NCBI GenBank assembly: GCA_001642005.1
Contig: LWCA01000059.1
Coordinates: forward strand, 1-64,000
Direction: 5' to 3'
Length of the DNA: 64,000 nucleotides
Origin: Intoshia linei
Lineage: Eukaryota; Orthonectida; Rhopaluridae
The notes under the pieces are model-generated. The model was not told the origin of the DNA. It made no database searches and saw only the letters and a list, made by a program, of their open reading frames with translations. This document shows, piece by piece, positions 12,572-25,109 of the stretch; positions within the stretch are counted from its first letter, which is position 1, and each line of letters starts with the position of its first letter. The translations under genes and the position numbers were made by a program.

Positions 12572-14608
12572 ATGACAATCGAGCAAAAAATTAAAGATAT
12601 AGAAGATGAGGTACCATATTCATATGTTGTTTTTCCTTTACTTATCGTTTCTGTTTATGCTTATATTTGAATATTCAATTTAAATCCGAAGATGTTTAAA
12701 TCTATTTACAAAACGTGCTTTAAATTTGATTATCTTCAGAATCTAAAATTAATGATATGAAAGTCACATTTCCTTTACTGTTTGAATTTGAAACATAAAA
12801 TAGTTATCCATCATGACATGATATTCGAAAATATAATTTTTATAATTTGGACAAATGATGCTTTTATTTTACACAAATTTCGTTTAAGACACGAAAAAGT
12901 CTATCGGTACTATAGATTCGCATTTGCTCTTTTTCATTAGCTACAAATATATACTGTATTACAAAAAGGTCAATTCTAAAGATTAAAAAAAATCAAAATT
13001 AGTAAGTGGATCTAACTAAATTAATATAAAACGTTTAAATGTTTTCAGTTTATGGACACCGGTTCTGGAGACGTGACGGGGACATTTGTTATTCCAATTG
13101 AACCCTTTACTGTATTCGTTATTTATAAACAATACATTTAAAATATAAAATGTTTCCAATCCATCTCGCGGTCCCACGAAAATTTTGTAAAAAACGACAG
13201 TGAGAAACTAGTCAGCATTACTAGCTATCAAAATTAAAACTTATTTTCCTTTGTTAGTCGGCTCTTTTAATTATTTTGAAAAAACATTTTAAAATATTTT
13301 TTAAAGTGAAATTAATGTAATGTACAGATGAATCGAACCCAAAAGAATAAAGCTACCATGAACCACCTTGGTATGCTTAAGGTAGGACTGAATAGGGTTC
13401 AGTGTTTATTTTATTTATTTAGGCTCGCATGGCGAAACTAAAACAGCAATTAATCAACCCAAAAGGTGGCGGAGGAGGTGGTCCAGGTGAAGGTTTCGAT
13501 GTAGCTTCAACTGGTGACGCTAGAATTGGATTTGTCGGTTATTTGGTATTATTATTATCTTATATCATGTTTAGGATTCCCCTCAGTCGGGAAATCGACC
13601 TTAATGACCAATTTAGCCGGTATAGAATCTGAAGTTGCTGCCTATGAATTTACCACACTAACGACAATCCCTGGAGTAATTAAATACAAAGGTGCCAGAA
13701 TCCAGCTACTTGATTTACCGGGAATTATAGAAGGAGCAAAGGATGGAAAGGGTCGCGGGAGACAAGTTATTGCAGGTTCATTTTTTTTGTATCTATTAAA
13801 TTTTTTAGTGGCTTATACGTGCAATCTACTTTTCATTGTATTGGATGTTTTGAAACCGATGATTCATAAAACCATTATTGAACGGGAACTAGAAGGTTTC
13901 GGAATAAGACTAAACAAAGGACCACCAAATATTCGTGTTAGAAAAAAGGAAAAGGGAGGCATTGGTATAAATATTCAGGTTCCACAAACTGAACTAGACC
14001 ATGACACTATAAAAGCTGTTCTAAGCGAGTATAAAATACACAATGCGGATGTTACATTATTTATCGACGCTACTGTAGATGAACTCATTGATGTGATTGA
14101 AGGAAATCGTGTTTATATTCCCTGTGTATACCTTTTAAATAAAATAGACCAAATATCAATTGAAGTAAATAGTTCTATCGAATAATATTAATTTTTTTAA
14201 GGAACTTGAAATTTTACATAAAATGCCAAATTGTGTACCCATTTCAGCTAAAGATTTTTGGAACTTTGATGATTTATTAGAAATGATGTGGACAAAACTC
14301 AGCTTAATAAGAATGTATGCTTTTTAAAATTTAAATGATTATAATGTAGTTATACCAAACCAAAATTTGAGGAACCAGACTTCAAAAGTCCTGTAATATT
14401 AAAATGTGCACGATCAGTTGAACGTTTCTGTCAAAAGATACATAAAGAAATACTGCAACAATTTAAACAGTAATTCTTTTTTAAACTTTGTTATATTAAA
14501 ATATATAGCGCTCTTGTATGGGGTACATCCGTTAAACACCAACCACAAATCGTAGGCAAAGATCATTTATTGGACGACGAGGACGTTATTCAAATAATAA
14601 AAAAATAA
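12572..14608 (+). CDS. DRG1: Developmentally regulated GTP-binding protein 1 (DRG1)
   Basis: OBG-family translational GTPase acting on ribosomes with its partner DFRP1. Exons 12572-12610, 13328-13381, 13423-13537, 13575-13775, 13809-14164, 14202-14314, 14350-14469, 14509-14608 give a phase-consistent 365 residues (human 367). Landmarks: helix-turn-helix segment [16 protein letters not shown]; glycine loop [14 protein letters not shown]1 [10 protein letters not shown]2 region [12 protein letters not shown]3 [21 protein letters not shown]4 NKID; C-terminal TGS domain ending [15 protein letters not shown]. The first exon codes only 13 residues and is followed by a 717-base intron; the other introns are 33-45 bases. 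The start is 93 bases after the PP2A-A stop on the same strand, and the stop is 35 bases from the stop of the convergent GAS2-like gene. Confidence 0.95.
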
Positions 14609-14643
14609 CGGTGTAATCAGTTAGGGATATAAACAATTTATAT

Positions 14644-17600
14644 TCATTTTTTAGAAGGTTGAGGAATAGGTATAAAACTTCTTCGTTTAGTTTTATCTTG
14701 ATTTTTTATGGACCTTCTTTGTATTATATTGTTCGAATCCATAGGCCTATAACTAGATTTCTCAACAATTTTTTCATCCTTTTTTACTTTAAGTTTATTT
14801 GAAAAGGCATCTACAAATGAAGGTTTTCGATTGATTTTGATTGGTTCACACATTGCTTTTGTAAATATCTCTTTTTCAGTGGTAGGCTTGATTTTCATTG
14901 ATGCAGAAGATTTTCTCTTGGAAAATAATGATGTAAATGTAAACTTTTTCGGTGGAGCTACCAACGTTTCTTTGCTGAGGCTTTTTAATTTTAAATTTGT
15001 TTTAATTGGGTTTGATGGATTGGTAGGTGGTTTACTAATTGTCATTGATATTGCTTTTGTTATGATTTTTGGCTTTGTGTGTGGAGAACGTAGTATATCA
15101 TCGTTTGCGTTTTTCCTGGGTAGTGTGGATGTACTATATTCTGATTTATTAAATTTCATACTGGCACTTTTTGCAATTAAACTATTTCTTTTGCTTTTTA
15201 CTGAAACAGGTAAATTTGAATTTGTAGATTTTCGCATACTGGATACACGTCGTACTATATTTTTTTCAATTGGTACAATTTCTTCAGGCTTTTCAAAAAC
15301 TCTATTATCATCAACTATCTTATGTTTCCCATTTTCAGATCTACCGATGATGAGCACTTGTTTGGTTGTTTTCTTTTTATTCAAACTTGCGTCTTTTTTT
15401 AAAGTTTCTATTGCTTGAGTATCAATAATTTGTTCTGGTTCTTGAATTGATTTTTTATTTTTTTGTTTTCTAATAAAATAAATATATTAATTAATCTATA
15501 GTTCACAAAAAATTTTTAAAATGCGACCATAATATGGTATTCAAACTTTTTATATCCTAATTGCTTTCACTAACTTCTTACCAAACAAAAATCTGCATTT
15601 ATTTTACTTATATATTTTTTAAATGTAAATCTTCAAAAATGTTACTATTTGCAAACTTTCAATTCACTCATCTGAGCCATTTTTTACACCCAAAATTTTA
15701 AATTTTCATGATAAATGTATTTACCGCTTTGCAAATTGAGCATTTCGTTTATTCGTTGTGTGACCATTATCACATCTGCAAGGATCGTGTCTATTTAAAT
15801 AATCTTCAAAAGTTGCCCAGCCGCCTCCAATTCGAACCATCAAATGATTTCTCAAGGACTTAATATTAATATGATGTAATTTTATTTTATTTTAATAAAT
15901 TATATAAAATTTACTCTGACAAATATTGGCGTAGATTCATCTCCAATTAAATATCTGCCTTCACTTACTTCGTAAACTGGGAAAATACTTGGACATGTGC
16001 ACTTACTAAGTGCACGACGAACCTAAAATTTACAGTTACATTAATGTCACTTCTCTCAGACATAAAATATGAAACAGGAGTTTAGAACTAATGATCGAAA
16101 CGGTGTATCTAGGATTATAAAAACTATTGCAATTCGTTGATAATGGCTATTTAAAGATTGTTGCTTTTTAATTGATGAAACCATCGATCGAAAAATTGGT
16201 TATTTTGACTCAGTATTTGAGTCAATTTTTTTTACATCTATAAATATAAATGTTATTTTTATTAGATGAATAAAATTGAATCTGTATAAAGTTTAGGAAC
16301 CCCTGTTTTAAAGGGTTGGTCATAGTTAAATATTTATGTAAGAATAATTTTGATTATTTAAAAAACAGTTAATATTATTGTCACAATTGTAAAACATTAA
16401 TTATTATCCAAACTTTCAGAGGGATTTTAATTTTTTTTTAAACCAAATTATCTTAAAATCCCCTGAAAATTTGGTTAATAAGTGATGTTATTACAAGTGA
16501 AAGAATATTTTATAATTGTGAAATGAAATATAACCCTATAAAAAAGTCTACTGTCGTGAAGCGAAATGTTGATAGATAAGTTATGGACCACTAATATACC
16601 ATTCTACAAAATTTACCAATTCATTTAAAGTCAAATCCTCCAATTTTAAAATTCTTCTAACTGGTTTTTTTTGTTTAGGTTTGGGTTTATCTTTCTTAAC
16701 TTTAACATTTTTAACTTCTTCATTATTTGAAACTTGGCTAATTGTAGTATTTAAACTGGAATCGACGTATTCTTCAGGTTTCGGTGATTTCGGTAAATAC
16801 AAATTATCTTGCGACAACGTTAACTGGCTTTTCACAGATTCAATTTCTGAATTGTTCAATACAGTGTCTGTGTCAGTTTCTAGAGAATCCGATAGTCGCG
16901 ACATTGGTTTCATGTCAGCTATATTGAAATTTTCAGTATCTACCTTTTCGGCTTTTTCTTTTTCAATTTCCTGTTCTAATTCTATTATTTTCGGAGCTAT
17001 CATTCCATATCTGATATAATTCTTTATATAATTATGCAATCAATGATAATTATCATTGAATACCACGTTGTTATGTCATACTTTTTACATAGGGTGTCAT
17101 AAAAATAGATTTTTTTAAATATATGATGTACGTTGTATATCACGGATCACCAAAATACCATCCCAATTATGATTTTATAGACTTTTCAAAAAATAAACCA
17201 GTTCTAGAAGGAAACCAATTTTATATAAAATCATGTTTTTATGATCCAAAAAATATTATTTTTTCAACTTAAATCAATAATTAGCATCAAGGGATAGAGA
17301 ATTTTATATGTATTTTTTACTTTACAAAAATAGATTTCATCTGATGATTTATTTAAATTATAATTCTATGTTGATGGACTTGGACCCAAATTGTATACTT
17401 ATTACCTAGCTCCAATTCTTCCCAACTCCAATAAGGTGACAATTACATTGTGTTCATTTTTCCGCATAACCAAATCTTCTGTTTCTTAGAAAAAAATATA
17501 AATTATACAATCAAACTACTTACCAAACATGACTGAATTTGGCAACCCCAGATTTTTACACCAATTTAAGAATTTCGCAATATTGTCTCTCGCAAAAAAC

Positions 17601-18021
17601 GATTTTGCTTGAACATTTTTACGGTACGTTATTTGTGAATTGGGTATTTTTATATCTACTTTATTTAGCATGCCTATAACCAAAGATTCATTTTGAATTA
17701 ACCAATTTTTAATGTGAGTAGTCATTCTAAAATATTTTTACGACAACAATTGCATATTTACAGATTGGCGTGAATGCAGAGTAAACTCCCGTCCTCCAGG
17801 TTATTAAAAAAACTGATGGCATGGATTGAAACATTGTGAAGTTCGTTCAGCCATTCGGACAAGTCTTCTCTCATGGCCTAGCAAAGATTCTACCAATGAA
17901 AGATAAATTTACTAATTACTTCATGATAAGTCCCACGATTTTGATATTTTTGTACCGAAATCAAATCCATTGACAATATGTCGCCAGAAGATTTCGTCAA
18001 GCTATTGGAACGTCTAAGCAT
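14644..18021 (-). CDS. GAS2-like protein (calponin-homology plus GAR domain)
   Basis: Cytoskeletal linker: the CH domain binds actin and the GAS2-related (GAR) domain binds microtubules. Exons from 5': 17920-18021, 17762-17877, 17524-17726, 17406-17484, 16608-17010, 15915-16022, 15725-15858, 14644-15469; total 1971 bases, phase-consistent, 656 residues. CH domain: [74 protein letters not shown] domain: [58 protein letters not shown]. Between the two sits an acidic/serine linker, and the last exon is a basic, Ser/Lys-rich, probably disordered tail ending PIPQPSKK. The donor after exon 5 is GTAGAA; a competing GTATAT six bases downstream would break the GAR frame. The long open frame opposite exon 8 is a shadow. 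Confidence 0.92.
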
Positions 18022-19052
18022 TATTCATTTCACTAAATTCTCCAGTGTAAGTAAAATCAATACAGTGATTACTTCTTCACAAGTTTTATTTCAGTTTGTC
18101 AATATTTGAGAATAGTATATAATACCATTAGTTATTATGTAGAATCTACATTGAGATAATATCAAACATTCATTTTTTTAGACCTGTAGTTGTTATTTTG
18201 CGTTTATTTGAACGATATTATTAAGTGTATAGCTTTACTTATCAAATAAATGACACTAGTATTCAGTTATGCGTAAAATTCTTTTTTTAAATTTTTAAAA
18301 GACAAAAACATATTTTGTAAATACATTAATTTTGGTTCCGTATTTCGTCACAAATATTGCCAATCTTTATATTTCACCACATTTATTTTGTCATGAACTC
18401 AATTATACATTAGTATTATTATATATGTTAAATTTAGCGGATAAATATACAGTTTATATTTATCACTGTTTGTTGTATATTATACACATATCCAGAATAT
18501 AGAATATCATAATGAGGTGACCTTGTTATTGAACGGTTTGAAATGTGTTGAACAAATAGCTACAAATATGTATTTCCTTTTTTGGGCAAAGACGAACAAA
18601 TCATATGTATTAAAGTTGTTCCCATGGTTGAATTGTTGTGTCCTTTACATTGTAGTAAAGTAGAGGTAGAATCCTTAAGTGTCCTTGTAATCCTTGTAAG
18701 TGTATATCACTATAGCATAGTGATTATGCACTAGTCATGAATCATGACTCATGATTTTTGATATATCTCACTTGTGATGTATAACTGTCACTGTGGTTAT
18801 AATCATATATAATTGCATAGTATACAATAGTTCGAATCCGATTTGGACATATTTTTATTTAAGATAAACTTATCTGAGTTCGCTCTGCCAATCGTTACAG
18901 TAAGATTAGAAAATATTATAAGTGTCAAAAATTTATATCGTAACGAATCGGTTGCAAAGGGAAAAGGTTGAAACCCACTGTTATAGTTAGTTTATTTATG
19001 TTACTAATAAAGTTTGAAAGATAACAATATAAGTTTATTTGTATTATTGTAT
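18022..19052. other. Divergent intergenic region, GAS2-like / MTRFR
   Basis: About 1 kb between two gene starts on opposite strands, so it should hold both promoters. The stretch near 18725-18765 has nested short palindromes around ATCATGACTCATGAT. I see no coding segment and no TE ends. Confidence 0.5.
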
Positions 19053-20363
19053 ATGTTGCAATTTTTCTATTTGCAAGCAAAAGTCTCGATTCCTTGTTGT
19101 TTTATGAGTAAAACAAGTAAACTAGCTAAATATCTTCCTGAAATCATCAAAAAAGACGTTGTAGAAGATTGGGTAAAAGGATGGGGACCTGGTGGTCAAA
19201 GTGTTAATACTTCTAGTAACTGTCTTGTTCTTAAACATTTACCTACTGGAATAGTGATTAAGGTATTTACACATATTCATAAAATAATAGATATTTTTAT
19301 TAATGAGACAAAAAATTTTTTAAAATATGTAGGACTGAATTGATTGAAAACGGTATAAAAAAGATTGATAATATCCAAGGGTATTACCAGCATAATTAAA
19401 AAATTAGTTTATTTTTGTAAATTACATCATTATCTAAAAAATCCAAAGTTTAATAATATTCTTCATAATTATTGATACACGCATGTACTTTAGGGTGTCA
19501 CTGTTGATACTTTTTTGATTTTAAACATTTATCTAAAAAATCGGTTAATATTTACTCTCTCCTAAATACAAATATTAAAAGTAATTCAGAAGTGTTTAGA
19601 TAAATTAAAAATATATCTTAATTCAATTTATTTGCAGAATTTTTGTAATTTTTATGGCTGTATTGTCTTTGATGGGTTTACCATATTTTATATTGCATTT
19701 TGTTTTTTAAATTTATTTTGGTTTTTAAGCATGTTTGGATTATTATATAATTAACCCAAACAGCTGGAGAAAACTCAAAATAAATTTCTTTACGCAAATT
19801 CTCATCATAAAATTTTCTATAAAATTGGAGCTGTTATGATGTTTAGCTATTATGAACGTTTATCTGATAGACTTAGACCAAGGGTGCACTGAACAACTTT
19901 TCTACCATTTCAGCCGCAAAGCTACTTTATTGATTGATACTACGGCCGCACAAAATTTACTTTAATACTGAGAAAGTTTTAATCCATTTTGAGAATGTGG
20001 CCGAAGTCAAAAATGTAAAATTCGTTGTTGTTTTGTTTAAAAATTATATCCAAACTTACTACTCGATTAATTGTTATTATATAAAAAAAGGTTCATCCAC
20101 ACCTACGTTTTATTATATATTTTAAAACTACTTGTCTATAAAAGCTAATTTAGTGTCATGAAACAAAAAGCATCGAAACTAATCGAAAAAGGGCATACGA
20201 AAGACTACAGGTAAAATTAGATCAATTCAAAAATGGTGAAAATAGCGTCGTCGTTCAGTTAGAAAATAAACTCAGAGAAAAACAGAAAAGAAATAACATA
20301 AGTAAAAATAAACACAGAGAAACTGCTAAACACTGGAAGGAATATATAAAGAATATCAATTAG
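19053..20363 (+). CDS. MTRFR: Mitochondrial translation release factor in rescue (MTRFR / C12orf65-like)
   Basis: GGQ-domain protein that rescues stalled mitochondrial ribosomes by hydrolysing peptidyl-tRNA. Exon 1 is 19053-19262 and exon 2 is 20154-20363, both in phase, giving 139 residues. Exon 1 carries VKGWGPGGQSVNTSSNCLVL then KHLPTGIVIK, with the catalytic GGQ; exon 2 continues CHETKSIETNRKRAYERLQ and KNGENS, then a Lys/Arg-rich tail of the kind that contacts rRNA. The family is about 166 residues. I chose the ATG at 19053 because the stretch LQFFYLQAKVSIPCC could serve in targeting; the ATG at 19104 (MSKTSK) is the alternative. The single intron is 891 bases. The stop lies 41 bases before the NIP7 start, same strand. 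Confidence 0.88.
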
Positions 20364-20404
20364 AACATATCTTCATTTGTATATATTATCGTCTACAAAT
20401 TTAA

Positions 20405-20962
20405 ATGCGACCTCTTACGACAGAAGAATCTAAAGCAGTATTCAAGAAACTAGCAAAGTATATTGGTCCAAGGTGTAAAGAATTGATTGATAAATGTAGT
20501 GGCATCAATGGAACTACCGAATATTGTTTTAGGTATCACCGCCAACGAATTTTTTATTCTTCTGCAATGTTAGCTAAGCGTGCTAGTAGTATAAAAGCAG
20601 ATAATTTACTTAGTTTTGGAATATGTATAGGAAAATTCACAAAAACCCACCAATTTATATTAAAAATTACTTCACTGCATGTCATCGCACCACTATTTAC
20701 AAATAGAATGTGGCTCAAACCAGCAGCAGAGCAACGATTTTTGTATGGACGAAATATAGAAAAAACAGGTCTTGCTCGTATGACTGATACAACACAAAAA
20801 TATGATGGTATATTAATGGTTTCGATGAACGAAGTTCCTCTAGGATTCGGATTAGCAGCCAAATCATCTACAGAATGCAGAAACACTGACCCTGGAACAT
20901 GTATTGCGTTTCATCAAGCTGATGTTGGCGAGTTTATTAGAAACGAAGACACATTGCTGTAA
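20405..20962 (+). CDS. NIP7: 60S ribosome subunit biogenesis protein NIP7
   Basis: Nucleolar factor needed for 27S pre-rRNA processing and 60S assembly. A single exon encodes 185 residues (human 180). N-terminal MRPLTTEESKAVFKKLAKYI and a core with GICIGKFTKTHQF match the family. The C-terminal PUA domain shows MWLKPAAEQRFLYGRNIEKT, GLARMTDTTQKYDG, VPLGFGLAAKSSTECR and AFHQADVGEFIRNEDTLL. A four-residue insertion near residue 33 (CSGIN for the shorter human loop) is the main difference. It sits 41 bases downstream of MTRFR on the same strand, and only six bases separate its stop from that of the convergent asparaginase gene, so the two 3' UTRs must overlap. Confidence 0.95.
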   Translation: MRPLTTEESKAVFKKLAKYIGPRCKELIDKCSGINGTTEYCFRYHRQRIFYSSAMLAKRASSIKADNLLSFGICIGKFTKTHQFILKITSLHVIAPLFTNRMWLKPAAEQRFLYGRNIEKTGLARMTDTTQKYDGILMVSMNEVPLGFGLAAKSSTECRNTDPGTCIAFHQADVGEFIRNEDTLL

Positions 20963-20968
20963 TATTTA

Positions 20969-23900
20969 TTATATTAAAGTCAAACATTTTTCACATTTCT
21001 TTATTAAAATATCTTTTATCGTTTCTTCTCGTTTGTTTTTTAAATCTAAATTCAATTTTTCTCTGTAATTTCCTAAAATATATTTCACTCCTTCACATGA
21101 ATGTATTTCTGCTGCCTGTATTAACAACTATGAAAAAAGTATATGTGATAGTTACTATATGCAAAGGTGTATTATCTAAAAAATCTGTAGAATTGATGTC
21201 TGCGCCAGCCAGTATATAACAACTCACTTTTTCGTAGTGACCTAATGCCATTCCTCTAAATTTTTTTTAAAAATATATTACGATAATGATATAGATATAG
21301 TACTCAAATTTAAAAATGTCGAATTTTTTATCAATTTGTTTTCATACAAAAATGGTCATTGTAGTATTTCATAACTTTTTAGAGGTATCAGTGATTGACA
21401 AACTACACCAGGTGCACACAAAAATTTAATAGAGTTTTGAAACTAATTGATTAAAATTCTCAATGAATGCTGTTTTCATCACGTTATGCTAGAAAGCATG
21501 TATATTATCGATAATTACTGGCATATTTTGTATCCAACTTGATGTGGGCAGTTAAGGTGAGCTCCAGTTGCAATGAGAAGTTTTATAATTTCTGGGTAAA
21601 TAAATTGTACTGCATTATCCAATGGTGTATATCCAAATCTATCTTTCACATGAACAGTGGCTCCTTTTGATAGTAAAAACCTAGTAATGCTCACATTTCC
21701 TTCGGAAGCAGCTATGTGTAGAGCAGTTCTACCATCGTAGTCACTGCTATTAATTACACCTCCCTATATTTAATTAATAAATATTAAAATGATTTATACG
21801 GGTTGTAATATAGTATTCAATGCACAAATATCATTATTTCTGGTGGCAAAACATACTAAATAAGGCATTATTACGTCACACAATTCATTAGACGCCTATT
21901 TTTAAGTAAATTATATTAAATTATAATTATACAGATCTTGTTTTGAAATTCATGGCTAAGGATATTTGTTGAATAAGGGAACTGTTGTATAGTGCATTGT
22001 CTTTAGTAGATTTTATGCATTTCATTTCTCCTCTCATATTCGTTGCCATTAATTTACATTTATCTGAATAGCTTAGATATTTTCCTAACACATAACTTAG
22101 TTTTGCCAAAGTAGCTTCAACTGTCATGTCACTACCAGAAACAACTCCGATATCCTTAAAAATCTATATTCTAAATAGACATTTAACACATCAAATATAT
22201 ACCTTTCCAGTTGCATATGATGTAGAAACTGAACCTTTGGCACATTGACTTAAATTAACAATTAAGACGCCTCTGCTTATAGCCTTCTTTAAAATTGCAA
22301 TAAATGTAACGTTTGTATAAGGTCCATTTCCTGACCCGTACGATTGTATTACGAACCCTTGAATAGGAGGTTGACAAAATGTTTCTATCTATGAATTTAT
22401 TTGTGTAAATAAATAATTACTATTTGATTTGGTATTCCAGGGTTAAGTCTAATTACTCCCACGTTTTCGGACATTTTACAAAAAATATCAAACGGTTCAG
22501 ACACTCTAGCCATCAATATTTGATTCCAGTTTACTAAATTTATAGTATAAATAAAAAAAAATTTAAACCATTTATATTGATTCCTAAGGTGACCAAAGGG
22601 GCTTCGTTGTGAGAATCAAAAGCATTAAACTCTGACGTGTCATGTTTTGTAGTTCTGTTGCCTCTGAAAATTTTATTGCTGAATGCGATAAGTACCTATG
22701 TTATAAGATAAATTTTTCGTATAACTTACTTCAGGGATGTTATAATATCCGGCAATAACAAGGGCATCTATAAAATTGTCGCGGCCGTCACTGCGAAGTT
22801 CGAAAATTGGTACCTAAATATCTGTATTTGAGAATTTTAGATAACCATACTTGAGAACCTGTTAAAATGACTGGTTTTCCTAAATTTTCCAACATAAATG
22901 ATAGCGCTGAAGCTGTATAAGACATGGTATCTGTTCCGTGTAGTATGACAAATCCATCAAACTTTTTATAGTATTTCTACAAAATCAATATTTATTTTTG
23001 TAAATAAATACTTTTATGTCATTTGCCAGCTGTACCCAATTGGAAATAGCCAAGCTAGCCGAGTCCATCAATGGGTAATATTCTATTACATCGTAGAGTA
23101 TTTTAAAATTATCCTTTATACCCCTAAATAGAAATTTTATTGGCACATTAGTGAAATACGGAAGTATAAGAGGTGTTTGGTCCAATTTTGGAAAATTGTC
23201 GTTAATATACTCGATATCGTTGAATAGAGTTGAATTAGTTAGTTCTTTTTTCAAAATATTAGGACATGGTACATATACTAAAATAGTATTAAATATTAAA
23301 TTAAAGTATCTCGTATTATTATTAATTAAAACTAAACTATGCATTCAACGAATTATGATTTAAATTTTAAATGATAAACCAGCGGTTCCAAAATGCCGCT
23401 GGGTGGAAAATTATAAATATAATATTGTAATGTTTAGATTTTTTAATTTAGATTAGATATCATTGTATTTGTTATAATTTTCCCAAGTAATTTCGTTTTA
23501 GTGGTCCGCGTAGAAGAAACTGTGATAAACCATTGTATGCGTCAAGTAAGACATTGGATTAATTTACTAACAAAGTGAAATTACTTATATTAGAGACTCA
23601 TATTAAGTTTATTTTTCAATTACATTTTAAATGTTTATTATTGTCAAACCTTTATTATGTTTCTGGTACTGAAGTGTATATATAACCCGCCTTCGAATAT
23701 ATGCAGTCTACTATTATTTTTATGAAAAGAATTAGAAATAAAGCTAGCAGTAAAGAAAATGTTGATTCTTCATTAATTTACAAACCATAAAATGGAACTA
23801 CGATATTTATTTATTTAGAAATCTAAGTATTTTTGTTAATTAATTTTAGTTCACCTATAACTGAGTTTTTCAAAGTGGGAATCGTTTAAATTATTATAAA

Positions 23901-24369
23901 AAATATATTTAAATTAAATCTAAATTAAGAATAAAAATACATTTTGTTATTTTCAAAAAAATATCCAACTACATGTACTGAGTACATTGTATTCATAATA
24001 TTGTCAATAAGGATTCCTCATCATTACTAATATATTATTTCAACTGCATTTGATGTTGGAGTGTAATTTTAATAAATAATTTGTAGGTCTATAAAAATTA
24101 TTTTGTTTATTTTGTATAAAAACGATCCTAGTACAAAGGATCTTAGGTCTTAGGATTTATGATCTTAGGTCATTATTAAATCTAAACATGTATATACCAA
24201 ACTATAATTATAGATAATAACGATACTTATTAAAAATATTACCGCTGTTTTTTGTTTTCATTCCAATTGTACCGCCAGTATATATGACCAATATTGATTT
24301 AAAACACTCTTTAACGTTTAATAGTGAAAGTAATTTATGAATATCGGTTATGCCATTGTTGGTATGCAT
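20969..24369 (-). CDS. L-asparaginase with ankyrin repeats (ASPG-like), copy 1
   Basis: Cytosolic type-I asparaginase fused to ankyrin repeats, as in human ASPG; hydrolyses asparagine to aspartate and ammonia. Thirteen exons from 5': 24243-24369, 23160-23277, 23012-23123, 22851-22976, 22730-22813, 22569-22695, 22421-22533, 22203-22388, 21933-22163, 21800-21895, 21519-21763, 21156-21255, 20969-21115; 603 residues in phase. Active-site elements are present: first threonine in [11 protein letters not shown], second Thr-Asp pair in [10 protein letters not shown], and the lysine in [10 protein letters not shown]. Also [13 protein letters not shown] and [14 protein letters not shown]. Exons 10-13 carry ankyrin repeats ([38 protein letters not shown]). 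The first intron is about 965 bases, the others short. Duplicated next door at 25110-29384 with the same exon plan. Confidence 0.92.
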
Positions 24370-25109
24370 TTTTGTTTTCATAATAGAATCAAATATTCAC
24401 AAAAAATTTGATTTCATGTTCTAAAATTTTAACACAAAATGTTGAATTTATTTTAAATAAACACATACATTGTAGATATACAAATATTTTCCTTATGCAA
24501 ATAAAATTTTTCAGTGACAATGACGTATTTATTATACGAAAACTTAAAGGGATTTCAATTTACTTGTTCTGTAAATCAGGGATACCAACGACGCGATCGG
24601 GATGGGTTGGTCGATCGCCATAATTTAATTACTCTTTTAATGTTATTGCTTTTGAGTAGAAATAATTTTTGTGATACGAATTGATAAAAGTTGACACTTT
24701 TAATTATCATGTATTGTACAATGTACATAACGGGGTTAAAATTTAGCCGTTAAATCATCATCAGGAAAAGTATACAACTCAAAAATGACACCAGTAATTT
24801 GAATATTCCTGACATATTTTATACATCAAAAAATTACTGTTAACTGGTTTTTTGAAAGGTTAAATTTCACCCTAGAATAAATTTTATTTTTTCATTTTGA
24901 AGGAAAAGTGGTTTTGCGCATTCGTCGTATATTTAAACCAGTGACGATTCGAATCATCACTTATGAATTAATTGCATCTTTCGTCGATTTTTGCGGTCAA
25001 ATGATCTACGTATAACAAATGTTGTTCCTAGAATATATTGATTTGCATCAAACTTATACAAATTGTATAAGAAACTTTTGAAAAAACAAAAGAAATGTTT
25101 ATGTGATTT
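24370..25109. other. Spacer between the two asparaginase genes
   Basis: 740 bases between the start of copy 1 and the stop of copy 2, both on the minus strand, so it should hold the copy 1 promoter. No motif-bearing ORF. A small inverted repeat GGCGATCGACC / CGCGATCGGG lies at about 24592-24620. Confidence 0.4.

Noticed and set aside
14831-15418. 195-codon ORF on the + strand
   Set aside because: Exact antisense of the last exon of the GAS2-like gene, whose own frame joins in phase to seven upstream exons with clear CH and GAR domains.
23151-23363. Plus-strand ORF over asparaginase copy 1
   Set aside because: Antisense shadow of exons 2-3.
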